This document shows positions 1-10,579 of a DNA stretch of 64,000 bases, piece after piece. Under the pieces are notes generated by a model, which saw only the letters and a program-made list of their open reading frames with translations, was not told the DNA's origin and did no database searches. How positions within the stretch are numbered: the first letter of the stretch is position 1; the number at the start of each line of letters is the position of its first letter. The translations under genes were made by a program, and so were the position numbers. Origin of the DNA: Salvia splendens (taxonomy: Eukaryota; Streptophyta; Magnoliopsida; Lamiales; Lamiaceae); assembly GCF_004379255.2 (NCBI RefSeq), contig NC_056036.1, forward strand, positions 1,922,001 to 1,986,000, written 5' to 3'.

Positions 1-16
1 CGATTGGTCGGCTTTT

Positions 17-116
17 ACCGAGCTATAGGCTGTGACCGAACTCTTTGGTTGTGCCGAACTGATACTACCGAGCTATAGGCTGTGACCGAACTCTTTGGTT
101 GTGCCGAACTGATACT
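17..116. repeat. 50-bp tandem duplication
   Basis: Two back-to-back copies of a 50-bp unit starting ACCGAGCTATAGG lie at 17-66 and 67-116 and look identical. The surrounding 200 bp has no open frame that I recognise. It may be the edge of a larger repeat that continues beyond the left end of the window. Confidence 0.85.
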
Positions 117-199
117 CTTTCTTGGGTTTTGGGCTGATGGGCCGTCACTGCTATTGGGCTCGCAATTATTGTTTAGTTGTTTAGTTCGTATCCCATCAT

Positions 200-543
200 A
201 AACAAGAGTGAAGTAAAATCATGCTAAGAGTGATGTGTTTTGTAAACAAGAGTGAAGTAAAATCATGCTAAGAGTGATGTGTTTTGTAAACAAGAGTGAA
301 GTAAAATCATGCTAAGAGTGATGTGTTTTGTAAACAAGAGTGAAGTAAAATCATGCTAAGAGTGATGTGTTTTGTAAACAAGAGTCAAATAAAATTATGC
401 TAAGAGTGATGTGTTTTGTAAACAAGAGTGAAGTAAAATCATGCTAAGAGTGAAGTATTTTGTAAACAAGAGTGAAGTAAAATCATACTAAGAGTGATAT
501 GTTTTGTAAACAATAGTTAAGTAAAATCATGCTAAGAGTGATG
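200..543. repeat. 44-bp tandem array, about 8 copies
   Basis: Units beginning AAACAAGAGTGAAGTAAAAT start at 200, 244, 288, 332, 376, 420, 464 and 508, an exact 44-bp period. The first four are nearly identical. Later units carry scattered substitutions, for example at 380-390 and 508-520, and the last is cut short. There is no spacer-and-repeat alternation, so this is a minisatellite and not a CRISPR-like array. Confidence 0.9.
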
Positions 544-593
544 CTAAAAAAGATTCATACATGGTTCACATTTCCCAAAAAAATTCTACTCCT

Positions 594-827
594 TTATGTT
601 GCGCTGGAAATAGACATTCCAATTCTAATACTTTCCATATGATTAGTCTCGTAAACAGGCAAGCTACTCGAAAAGAAATCCAATTCATGATTAGGCAAAT
701 CAAACAGATCCGAACTCGAATCACTCTCCGCCCCATCCTCTTCTTCGCTCAATTTTTTCAAATTCATCTTCTCAGAAACCCTCAATTTCTCCAAACTCTG
801 CTTTAAACTCGTCCCTTTCATAGGCAC
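594..827 (-). pseudogene. BIG GRAIN1-like C-terminal fragment
   Basis: The minus-strand reading frame ends in an acidic serine stretch (EEDGAESDSSSDLFDL), then a short linker and LPVYETNHMES before the stop. From memory, this order of an acidic SDLF block followed by LPVYETT is typical of the C-terminus of BIG GRAIN1-like proteins, plant growth regulators at the plasma membrane. The first ATG is at 821 but the frame stays open further upstream, so the start is undefined. The large N-terminal part of the family is absent: upstream sequence runs into GCC-rich tandem repeats. It could be a gene fragment, a last exon of a diverged gene, or a chance match. Confidence 0.35.
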
Positions 828-931
828 ATAAACTGCTTGATGATGTTGATCAGATATTTGGATCTAGAATTCCTTGGTCTATTTTATATAATTAAACAAA
901 TGGGGGTTTCCCGACGACTCCACCTCCGTGC

Positions 932-1081
932 CGCCGCCGCCGTGTTCCTCACCTCCCTCGCCACACTTGGTCGCAGATTTGGAAGGAGAAGGAAAGGAAA
1001 CCGCGCCGCCGCCGCCGTGTTCCTCACCTCCCTCGTCGCACTTGGTCGCAGATTTGGAAGGAGAAGGAAAGGAAACCGCTT
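932..1081. repeat. 75-bp tandem duplication, GCC-rich
   Basis: Two copies of a 75-bp unit (a GCCGCCGCC run, then GTGTTCCTCACC, then GGAAGGAGAAGG) differ by only a few bases. The period is a multiple of three, so both strands keep a repeated 25-residue frame. That is compatible with a coding exon fragment, but no known domain appears. It lies just upstream, in minus orientation, of the BIG GRAIN-like fragment. Confidence 0.7.
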
Positions 1082-1106
1082 AATTGATTTAAATCTCATA
1101 ATGTAA

Positions 1107-1842
1107 TTTCCAAAAATACCCTTGGTCTATTTTATATATTAAAATAAATAATATTTGTTCATTAAGATGTGTGGCTGAGATTTGTTCTCTAGTTATACAC
1201 TTAAAATTAGTTATATCTTGATCACTAACATATATATATATATGTCATTAATATTGCGCTATTATATTAGTGTAATTAATGACCTAATGAAATTCTTTAG
1301 GTAGAGAGGCGACCACATAGATACATGACACTAGCAATGAAACAAATATGAACCTATGAGGATGATTTGAGCTTGAACTCGATCGACTCATTGTAAACCG
1401 ATGCACGAATATCGAACTAGCTATAATCGAGACAAGATCGATCAAAATAATTTACTAATAGGTTAGTTCGTGAACAACCCTATTTATATACTCCCTTCGT
1501 CTAGGGATATGTATTCGATTATTCAATTATCAATTTACCGATAACCAAATCGATTAAGGTCGGTTATTAGTTAATCGATAACCGAAATTCTTACTTTCGG
1601 TTCAATTAGAGATTCAGTTCAATAGTCTTCTAGTTTCTCCATGTTGGTTCGTCCAGATACTTTTTGTATCTTTGCATTTTTGGTAACATGAATACATGAT
1701 CCATCATTATTACTTAGTATCTGTAATAATTTTTTCTAGCAATTTTATTAATTTTACATTAAAACTCAAACTCGTAGTTATTCACTGTCAAAATTTCGAT
1801 ACCTGACAAAGAAAATATAGTATATTGGATAGTTATCACATA
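1107..1842. other. AT-rich intergenic stretch, no gene seen
   Basis: AT-rich sequence with a short TA microsatellite near 1221-1232 and no open frame with recognisable protein content on either strand. Confidence 0.6.
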
Positions 1843-2081
1843 CTACCTCTGTCCATAAAACAATAGACTAATTTTAGTACCATTTTGGGACGTCTACCAA
1901 AATTAGACCGATTCTAAATATAGAAAGTTTTAAATAAATATTAATTATACACATCATTATATATGTGGACCTCATAATCCACTAATACTATTTTCACCAC
2001 TTTTTTCTTCTCTCTTACTTTACCAATTGTGCATTAAAGTCCGTGTCATTTACAACTTTATCTATTTTTTATGGATAGAAG
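1843..2081. mobile_element. Stowaway-type MITE
   Basis: The left end CTACCTCTGTCC at 1843 and the right end near 2081 (a TGGATAGAAG variant of GGACGGAGG) are flanked by TA. The interior is AT-rich and non-coding, containing the common blocks CCACTAATACTATTTT and TCTTACTTTACCAATT seen in other copies here. The right end is degraded. Confidence 0.7.
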
Positions 2082-5000
2082 TAAATAGATAGAATCTGTC
2101 GAATCGATAAATTCGCATGACATCCAAAATAACGAAAATAACGTGGGATGCTTGACTGCAGTAGCAACAAAATGAAAGAGGCTAAATGAAACGTCACAAT
2201 AGTAATAAACATGAATATAGTCATAGTAGAAATAATCTAAATCTTTGAAATAACGAAATAAATCAAAGAAAAGTAGTAAAGCATGTGCAATTACCTCTCT
2301 GATCGAAATGTTTTGATGATTTTGATGAAAGCCAGCAATGCGTTGGGCCCATTCAATTATTGAGAGGCTGCTAACCAAAGATTAATTAATAGTACTATAG
2401 AAAATTTTCTACTCTTTCCTTTTATAATACAAACATAGAGAAAATGACATTTTATCTAATATGCACCTATATTTTGGATAATAGAGAAAAAAGAAAGAAA
2501 GAAAAGTAAACACAATGGAAATATTTTGTATCCCATATTTTGTTTTGTCCTTCAGTTTGGTGAATTAATTTGTGTTAATCTAATGGTAGAATTATTAATA
2601 CCCGAAACTTTATGCATTGGCTTAATGGTAGAGTCATTAATATCTAAAACAAAAAAATTCCGGTTTATTAATTGCCGGGCATAAAAATAGATAATGTCAT
2701 AATGGTAACAAAAATAGTGAAAATCAGAAATAAAATTTACCACATTGAGTAGCAAAATTTAATAGTACTACGTTAAAAGTCAAAGATATTATTCAACTTG
2801 ATAGTGTTGCTTTTGTTTGTTTGGTTGTTTTGAATTAATAACTTTGGAGTATCCTAAGCTATTATTCATAGTGACAAAGATTTTTGAGCAGGCACAAACC
2901 TTCCACCGTCTCGGCCTCCTTCCCCTCTTCCGACGAGTACAAATTTAGTAGTTTGGACACATTGTTATTTGATGTGTTCAACAAATCATATTAATAGAAA
3001 GAGAGTAAAAAGAAGTGAGAAATTTTTCGCAGATGTTATCGGCTGAATTCATCACATGATAATATATTCAGATCACTAAATTTTTAATCTCGTCTTCTTC
3101 TGCAAAATGCACAAGTTCACCGTGCGCGCACGAGAGCTGGCCTAATTCACCATTGTCATTTTGCTTGGTGGATTAAGCAACACATAGTGTGATCACACAC
3201 GAAATCCCTTTAAATAATGTAAGTGTTGTTAGTATTAATCTTTGGGGGCAGTTGAGGTTTGGTAGTTGACAACAACATTATATAACAACTTTCAAGTTTT
3301 CAAATCAGTACAATGAAATTGAATCAAAATAAATTAGATATGTTAAAATAATGAGCAAATTAATCGATTAATATAGGGTATGATGTTATCCCAATGCCAC
3401 GTGTATTCCTCACGAAATTTGGCAACAATTACTTAGAAAGGCAATGATAAGCTACCTAAGCAACCAAATAATTAATCTAATTTTCGTCCAAACAATGAAC
3501 AGTTTACAATGAAATTAATAAGACAATCAAATTTCGTCCAAATATTTTTAATACTCTCTAGTTTGCAAAGGTTAGTTAAAAATCCAAACCTTTATTGTCC
3601 CTTTATTTTCTTTTAAAATGAAATATTGGAGATCATTTAGTTTAGTAAATCTAATACTCCCTTCGTTCCGGACAAGAAGCCGACACATTTCATTGTCCCC
3701 TAAGATTTGAGTAGAAACTAGAATCTATTAAATTATGACTCGAACAAAGATCCATGAGACATACTAATGTAAGAGCTTCACTCAAACTTGTGACATGGTT
3801 CAAGTGATATCATATCAATATCTTGAGATCACTAGTTGAAAATAGAGGAACAAATTAATGAAGAAACATTGGATAAGATGAATTGAAAGAGAAAGAAGAA
3901 ACTGTCATTGATACGTGAAAATGGAGAAAACCATCGCATCGCATAAGAGAGATGTGAGAAAAAGGAGAAATTTCTTTATTGACTACGTTAGGAAAGAAAG
4001 ATGTTGACTACATTTTATAATAAAATGTCTTATATAATTCAAAAAAATGCTAAACTAACTAATTAAAAGTAACAAAATAACATTTTTTATTTTTTTATTT
4101 CAACATCACTCTTGGCCAATTGAAAGATGAAAGCATGAAAGATGAGTAACATTATATTAATATTGTTAATTACTAGTAACATATTCATAAAAAACTGGAT
4201 TTATTAATGATAAATATATGATTTACCTGACGCAAAATGAGGATTTGTTCATCATTCTCATGTTGCTGCTTCTTCTTCCTTCTAACTTTACTTCACAGAG
4301 TGTTAAAATCAAAATCGGTGAGAGTGTTTAGATCTGAGCTTTATTCGAGAAATTAAAACAAAATTCTCTTCATCGAAGCAGGGTCTACGATTCTGGAAAA
4401 CTCACGACAAATGAGGAAGAAGAAAATCTCACCGCAACAAAATCCGGAGAGCAATTCCTCGCCGCTTTCAGATTGCAAAACAAATTAGGTGTGAAAATGC
4501 GAATTGAGATTTGTAGAGAGAGAAGGTAGGCGAAGCTTTGTGGGGCTACTGTTTGGGCTTAATTTGTAGTCATAATTTCGTTTAATTTGTCGAATTCAAT
4601 TTATGGATTTGATTAAAAGTGACTACGAATTGGAGAGATAGATGAGACAGATAAGCGAAGAAACAAATATGAATTTGATTGATAGTTAAAAACAACTAAA
4701 TACAGAGAAAAAATGTGAAGGAACAATTTGAAGAAATGATATTTGGAGCCGTCGATGAATCTTCAATCTCGCTGAGTAAATCTTGTCCCATCTTCGACTT
4801 GGAGATATGATGAGAATCATGTGTAGTAAAATAGGAAAATAAGATGATGCAAATTGGTTCAACATGAACAGTGAGAAGCTTTCCACTTCATGTTTGGCCT
4901 TATTGAAAAAAATTGAATCATGGATCACCAAACTCCTCGAGAAATCTTCTTTTAATTTGTGTAGTGGATTGGATGCTGCAATATGATACAGCATGTGTGA

Positions 5001-5094
5001 GATAACGGATAATTTATATGTTAGTGATGTGAAAAATGTTGTAAAGATGGTTACTTACAAGGGTGCTCGAGGGGCGTTAGTGATGGTGTGGAGC
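2082..5094. other. Intergenic region, no gene recognised
   Basis: AT-rich sequence. A lone Stowaway-like left end (CTCCCTTCGTTCC) sits at 3657 without a clear partner. Several stretches of 60-100 codons are open, but none has a family motif or sensible composition. The last few hundred bases probably include the 3' untranslated region of the extensin gene transcribed leftward. Confidence 0.55.
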
Positions 5095-8000
5095 TTAGTA
5101 GTGTGTTGGTGGAGGGGGTGAGGCGTAGATGTATGCCGGTGGTGGAGGTGACTTCACGGGTGGGGGTGGGGATGTGTAGACGTATGGAGGTGGGGGAGAT
5201 GGGGATGGTGGTGGGGGAGACTTGTAGAGGTAGGGAGGTGGAGGAGACGGTGATGGAGGGGGTGGTGATTTGTAGACGTATGGGGGTGGGGGAGATGGGG
5301 ATGGAGGAGGTGGTGATTTGTACACGTAGGGAGGTGGAGGAGATGGCGATGGAGGAGGTGGTGATTTGTAGACATATGGAGGTGGTGGTGATGGGGATGG
5401 AGGAGGTGGTGACTTGTAGACGTACGGAGGTGGAGGAGAGGGAGATGGTGGTGGTGGTGACTTGTAGACGTATGGAGGTGGAGGAGACGGCGATGGTGGT
5501 GGGGGTGATTTGTAGACGTATGGAGGTGGAGGAGATGGCGATGGTGGTGGTGGTGACTTGTAGATGTATGGAGGTGGAGGAGACGGCGATGGTGGTGGAG
5601 GTGACTTGTAGACGTATGGAGGTGGGGGTGACGGGAATGGAGGAGGTGGTGATTTGTAGATGTATGGAGGTGGAGGAGATGGTGATGGTGGTGGGGGTGA
5701 CTTGTAGACGTATGGAGGTGGGGGAGATGGGGATGGTGGTGGTGGTGATTGGTAAACGTAAGGAGGCGGAGGAAATGGCGATGGAGGAGGAGGTGATGTG
5801 TAGACGTAGGGAGGTGGGGGAGATGGCGACGGTGGAGGTGGTGATTTGTAGACGTATGGAGGTGGAGGAGATGGCAATGGAGGAGGAGGTGATGTGTAGA
5901 CGTAGGGAGGTGGGGGAGATGGCAACGGTGGAGGTGGTGATTTGTAGATGTATGGAGGTGGGGGAGATGGCGATGGTGGTGGTGGTGATGTGTAGACGTA
6001 TGGAGGTGGGGGAGATGGCGACGGTGGTGGTGGTGATTTGTAGACGTATGGAGGTGGAGGAGATGGCGATGGAGGAGGAGGTGATGTGTAGACGTATGGA
6101 GGTGGGGGAGATGGGGATGGAGGAGGTGGAGATTTGTAGATGTATGGAGGTGGGGGAGATGGTGACGGTGGTGGTGGTGATTTGTAGACATATGGAGGTG
6201 GAGGCGATGGTGAAGGTGGAGGAGGTGATGTGTAAACATAGGGAGGTGGAGGAGATGGCGACGGTGGTGGTGGTGATTTGTAGACGTATGGAGGTGGAGG
6301 AGACGGTGATGGTGGTGGTGGTGATTTGTAGACGTACGGTGGTGGAGGAGGGGACTTGTAAACATAAGTCGGCACCGGAGGAGGTGAAGACTTGTATACA
6401 TAAGGAGGTGGCGGTGGGGATTTGTAGACATAAGTGGGGGTTGGAGGTGGTGGCGACTTGTAGTAGTACGGAGCCGGAGTTGGCTTAGGCTTGGAACATT
6501 CCCCATAAGGAGTCTTGGAGGCATAAGCAAAAGGCTCAGCATACAACACAACTTCATAGTGATTCTTAGACTTCACTCTAAGCTTAGCACCATTTACTCC
6601 CCAATTAGTATTAGTAGCAATGCTACACTTTGAACCCTTAGGTGGTGCATGAAGCTTAGCTTTGCAAGCCTTTGCTCCATATTTGGCATATTCAAATCCT
6701 TCAATTGGAATACTGTATTTTCCATTGATCTTTGTTTTGCCAAATGCAACAATTTCTTTGTCCCCAGCTTTGCATGTCACTTCCACCACAGCACCTGATA
6801 ATATTTATAAATTATTAGCTATATTTGTTAAATTTATAAATAGTTGAAACTATTTCAATTGAAAAATATATATTTTTATTTAATTCTTTAGCTTCCACTA
6901 TTTCGCATCTTCCTAGTATTTAATGACATGCGTTGAATTAAATGGATTCAATATATACAAAATCAAATACTAACTAATTATATTAGATTATAATTATACT
7001 TATTTGATAGTGACACACATGAAAAATATTTATGAAGACTAAAAAAAAGAAAATATTACTATGAGAAAGTAGGTGTGTATATACCTTGAAGATGTTTCTT
7101 GTCATGGGATTTTTCTGGGTGAGTCCAATCATAGCATTTGTAGCAATATACTTTTCCGGTCACCTTAACTACCAATGCATGGTGGTGGTGCGGTGGGTTG
7201 TGAGGAACCGGTGCGGGTGGTGGGGGAGAGGTGTAGTAGTATGGTGGAGGAGGAGATTTCTCCGGTGGTGGTGGCGAGACGTAGTGGTAGGGGGGTGGTG
7301 GTGAGGGGGAAGGAGGTGGTGGGGATTTGTAGTAGTATGGTGGTGGTGGGGATGGAGAAGGAGGTGGTGGCGATTTGTAGTAGTATGGTGGTGGAGGGGA
7401 TGGAGAAGGTGGTGGTGGTGATTTGTAGACGTAAGGTGGTGGTGGGGATGGGGAAGGTGGTGGTGGGGATTTGTACACGTATGGAGGTGGTGGAGATGGG
7501 GATGGTGGTGGAGGAGACTTGTAGACGTATGGGGGTGGTGGAGACGGAGAAGGTGGTGGAGGAGATTTGTAGATGTATGGTGGTGGTGGTGAGGGATCAG
7601 GTGGTGGAGGAGACTTGTAATAGTATGGTGGTGGTGGAGATGGAGATGGTGGAGGTGGAGACTTGTATACATATGGTGGTGGAGGAGACGGAGATGGTGG
7701 TGGTGGAGACTTGTAGATGTATGGGGGTGGTGGAGATGGAGAAGGTGGTGGTGGAGACTTATAAACATATGGTGGTGGCGGAGAAGGGGAGGGTGGTGGA
7801 GGTGATTTGTACACGTAAGGTGGTGGTGGAGATGGTGATGGTGGTGGTGGTGGTGGAGACTTGTAAACATATGGTGGTGGCGGAGATGGTGATGGTGGTG
7901 GTGGGGATGTGTAAACATAAGGAGGTGGTGGGGATGGTGACAGCGGTGGTGGAGATTTGTACACATAAGGAGGTGGTGGATACGGAGACGGTGGTGGAGG

Positions 8001-8171
8001 AGACTTGTAAACATAAGGCGGAGGTGGAGACGAGTACACATAAGGATCAGCAGAGACCAAACTAGAAGTAGCCAAAGTGGCCAATGCCACCAGCATGAGC
8101 TGTGGCAGAAGCCCACCCTTGGCGGCTGAGCCGCGGCGGCGAGTCGTCATTCTGTGGCCGGAAAACCCCAC
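5095..8171 (-). CDS. Extensin-like protein with internal Pollen Ole e 1 domain
   Basis: A two-exon gene. Exon 1 is 8171-7085, the GT-AG intron 7084-6795, and exon 2 6794-5095; joined they encode 928 residues. Residues about 20-41 form a hydrophobic signal peptide ending SLVSA. Two arrays follow, built on a 16-residue unit SPPPPSPSPPPPYVYK: about 44-335 and about 475-915. SPPPP is the hydroxyproline arabinosylation motif, and YVY/YYY are tyrosine cross-linking motifs. Between the arrays lies a Pollen Ole e 1-type domain (about 343-465) with cysteines in YCYKCYDW, VTCKAG, KACKA, KCSIA and GECSK; the intron splits it. The product should be a secreted structural wall glycoprotein. The second in-frame ATG at 8150 is an equally possible start. 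Both arrays are minisatellites, so copy number may differ between alleles. Confidence 0.88.
5160..6440 (-). repeat. 48-bp coding minisatellite, exon 2 array
   Basis: Imperfect repeats of about 48 bp, each coding one SPPPPSPSPPPPY(V/I)Y(K/T) unit, fill exon 2 of the extensin gene. The plus strand is almost pure G/A/T with repeated GGTGGTGG and GATGG blocks, so strand asymmetry is extreme. The long open frames on the other strand and in the alternative frame are artefacts of this repeat. Confidence 0.85.
7200..8040 (-). repeat. 48-bp coding minisatellite, exon 1 array
   Basis: Repeat units of the same type as in exon 2 but with a variant spectrum of their own (YYYK units near the Ole e 1 side, one DPSPPPPY unit near 7590). 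The two arrays therefore seem to have homogenised separately on either side of the intron. Confidence 0.8.
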
Positions 8172-8241
8172 CAGATCGGAAGGGAGATTGGAGTGAAGAT
8201 GATTGGGAGGAGAGATGATGAAATGGGTTGAATGAGGTAAG

Positions 8242-8249
8242 TATATATA
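8242..8249 (-). promoter_or_regulatory. TATA box of the extensin gene
   Basis: TATATATA on the minus strand, about 70 bp upstream of the first ATG at 8171 and about 92 bp upstream of the second at 8150. That leaves a 5' leader of roughly 40-60 nt for either start. Confidence 0.6.
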
Positions 8250-8274
8250 GCGAAGGATGGTTTGAATGAATCAA

Positions 8275-10271
8275 GATTGAATTATTTTATTTTCTTAGAT
8301 GGAAGTTGGATTGATGCATGACATTATAATTAACAGCTGTTTTATTATCATGTACCATTATTTATTCCCACGATGAGACCATTTTGAAATTTCTCTATAC
8401 CTATTTCTAAAATTGGACTAATTCATTAGCTGCTATAGAAATACGGTGTATTAAATTTGATATATATTTAAGACCATTCATCTCTGTCTCTATAAGATTC
8501 GTTCACATTAATTTATACATTATTTATGAATAAATCTTTTATGCTCTTAATTGACATTATAATTTGCGTATTTTAATATATAGATTTTCAAATATCTCTG
8601 TGGTAACAGGCTGTAACTCGGAAGGAACGCAGGCAGTCAACTCTATTTAAAAATTAAAATCTACTAATATTGTTTCTCTATTTTTGTTATAAAACGACGT
8701 GAGTAAAGGTTTAATAATTTCTTATTATGCATGTGTATTTTTTTTCTATTTGGGACACACAGCCTTCATATATAGAAATAGTACTTTTGTTACTTAACCA
8801 ATTTAGTGGTGTGTTTCAAAAAATTTGCAAGTAAAAAAGTACGTAGTGGAAAATGCCCAATTTGCAAAATTATCACCATTCTTTAGTATCGTAATTGTTT
8901 TAAGAGCATTTGTTCATGTATTAGTAGTAAAAATGCTAAAAATATACTACTATATTACTAATTTTGATTAATTCTTGTAAAGAAAGTTTTTCATTTCTGT
9001 TATATGGTAAAAGTAAGATTTCACTTTAATATGCTTAAAATTAACGCATTGCTCTATTTTGAGAGAGGGAATTGAATTTGTGCTGTATTTTTCTTTGTTT
9101 ACTTATTCAATGGGTTGTTTTTTTACCTCTATTCTCACTACTCCGAATAGAAAAGGTAGTATTTTTATATATTTTAGGAAGTATATGTAGGGTCATTTAA
9201 GTTGGTAGCACTCTTTTATTGATTACTTTTTCCAAAGCTAAAGAATCAGATGTAGTGTCAAAATCAGAATATGAAGTTCATATTCTCAATTTCTATATCA
9301 CTAAATTAAGAAGGAAAAGTGGAAAAATAAGAAAAGGAGAAGGATATTATTATTTTGTTCGGAAATACTATTTTTTTATTTTTTATTTTATGTCTGTCTA
9401 TCTTGTTGGATTTGTCGAAATGGTCCACAATAATGTTGGCGTACATATTTGATCATGGTCTATTTTTCATTAGCATTTGGTGCTACTTGATAATTATTAC
9501 AGTTTCCTTAAATAAATTGTTTTTGCCTGTAAAAAAAGTGACAAGTTGTGCTCTATGACACACAATTTGACTAGCTGCTTTAATTTAAAGTTTGAAAAAG
9601 AGAAGGTGTCAATATAACACACACATCAAATTCTAGTTCTTCCCACCACTTAAAAAGTTAACGATAAAAACTACTACTACTACAATTTAACATTTTTTAC
9701 AACAAAATATTATATTTTTTTTACCTATAATATGTTTTTGTTTTACCACAAGTATGTTTCAAATTAATGGTGCAACTAAGTTATTTGCTAAGTGTGTTGA
9801 GCACTTAGTTATAATTATCACGGACGGCCTTAGCTCGTACAATTTTTGGATTTTACATTTGTTATAATTTTCCCTAATATAGACTCTATGAGAAAGTTGA
9901 CAAAAATATTAGTAAAATTCATACTACTATTTACTATTATTTTTTTAAATTGTAGAACATATCATAAAATACTTACGTTCTTCACTGTTCTATCTTTACA
10001 ATCGCAATACATATGTCGAGCCACTATTATAATTATTTATTAGTAGATATCTTAGAAGATCGTGCATTTTCTATACATTTAACACAAATTAATCAAAACT
10101 GAAACACGAAATTTGAATTAGAGGCAAAATTTTGAAAATCCACCCTTCCAACTAATAAGAGAGAGATATTAGACCAACTGCAATCCCCAAAATACAGTAC
10201 TATATAAATTGCAACGGTAACAAAACATTTCGAAATCTCCTTGCCACGGATGTTGTTCCGGAACAGCCGGT
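8275..10271. other. AT-rich upstream/intergenic region
   Basis: Putative upstream regulatory region of the extensin gene followed by AT-rich DNA. No convincing open frame, RNA gene or complete transposon end was found before the Harbinger element at 10275. Confidence 0.5.
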
Positions 10272-10579
10272 TCAGGGCATCCACAGTGGGGCGGACGATA
10301 GGCCGTCCGATGCCTCGGACGCGCCATCGTCCACCACTGTGGGTGCGCGGACGATGGACGATGCGTCGTCCTCGCCCTAAGCTTAGTCCGCGGCCGATAG
10401 GGCATCGTCCACGCCATCGGCCGCCCACTGTGGGCGACGCGGACGATGGCGCTGACGATGCAACGCGTTTTTTATTTTTATTTTTTAAATTCGAAAATTG
10501 TGTTTATATAAATACCCCAACCCCACATTTCATTTGTAACCTTTCGATTCAGTTTTCCACTCTCAACTTACGCTATAAA

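Noticed and set aside
200..543. Regular 44-bp repeats as a CRISPR-like array
   Set aside because: Units are directly adjacent without unique spacers, and the genome is eukaryotic.
4686..4994. A 102-codon minus-strand frame
   Set aside because: No motif, no splice context, and an AT-rich composition; more likely chance in the extensin 3' region.
5088..6557. Long open frames of about 466 residues on both strands overlapping the extensin gene
   Set aside because: They are M/V/E/R- or H/L/T-rich translations of the proline-repeat minisatellite in wrong frames. The minus frame with SPPPP and Ole e 1 content explains the sequence fully.
7169..8116. Long alternative frames (about 300 residues) over the exon 1 extensin array
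   Set aside because: Same cause: a 48-bp repeat without stops in several frames. Composition is not protein-like.
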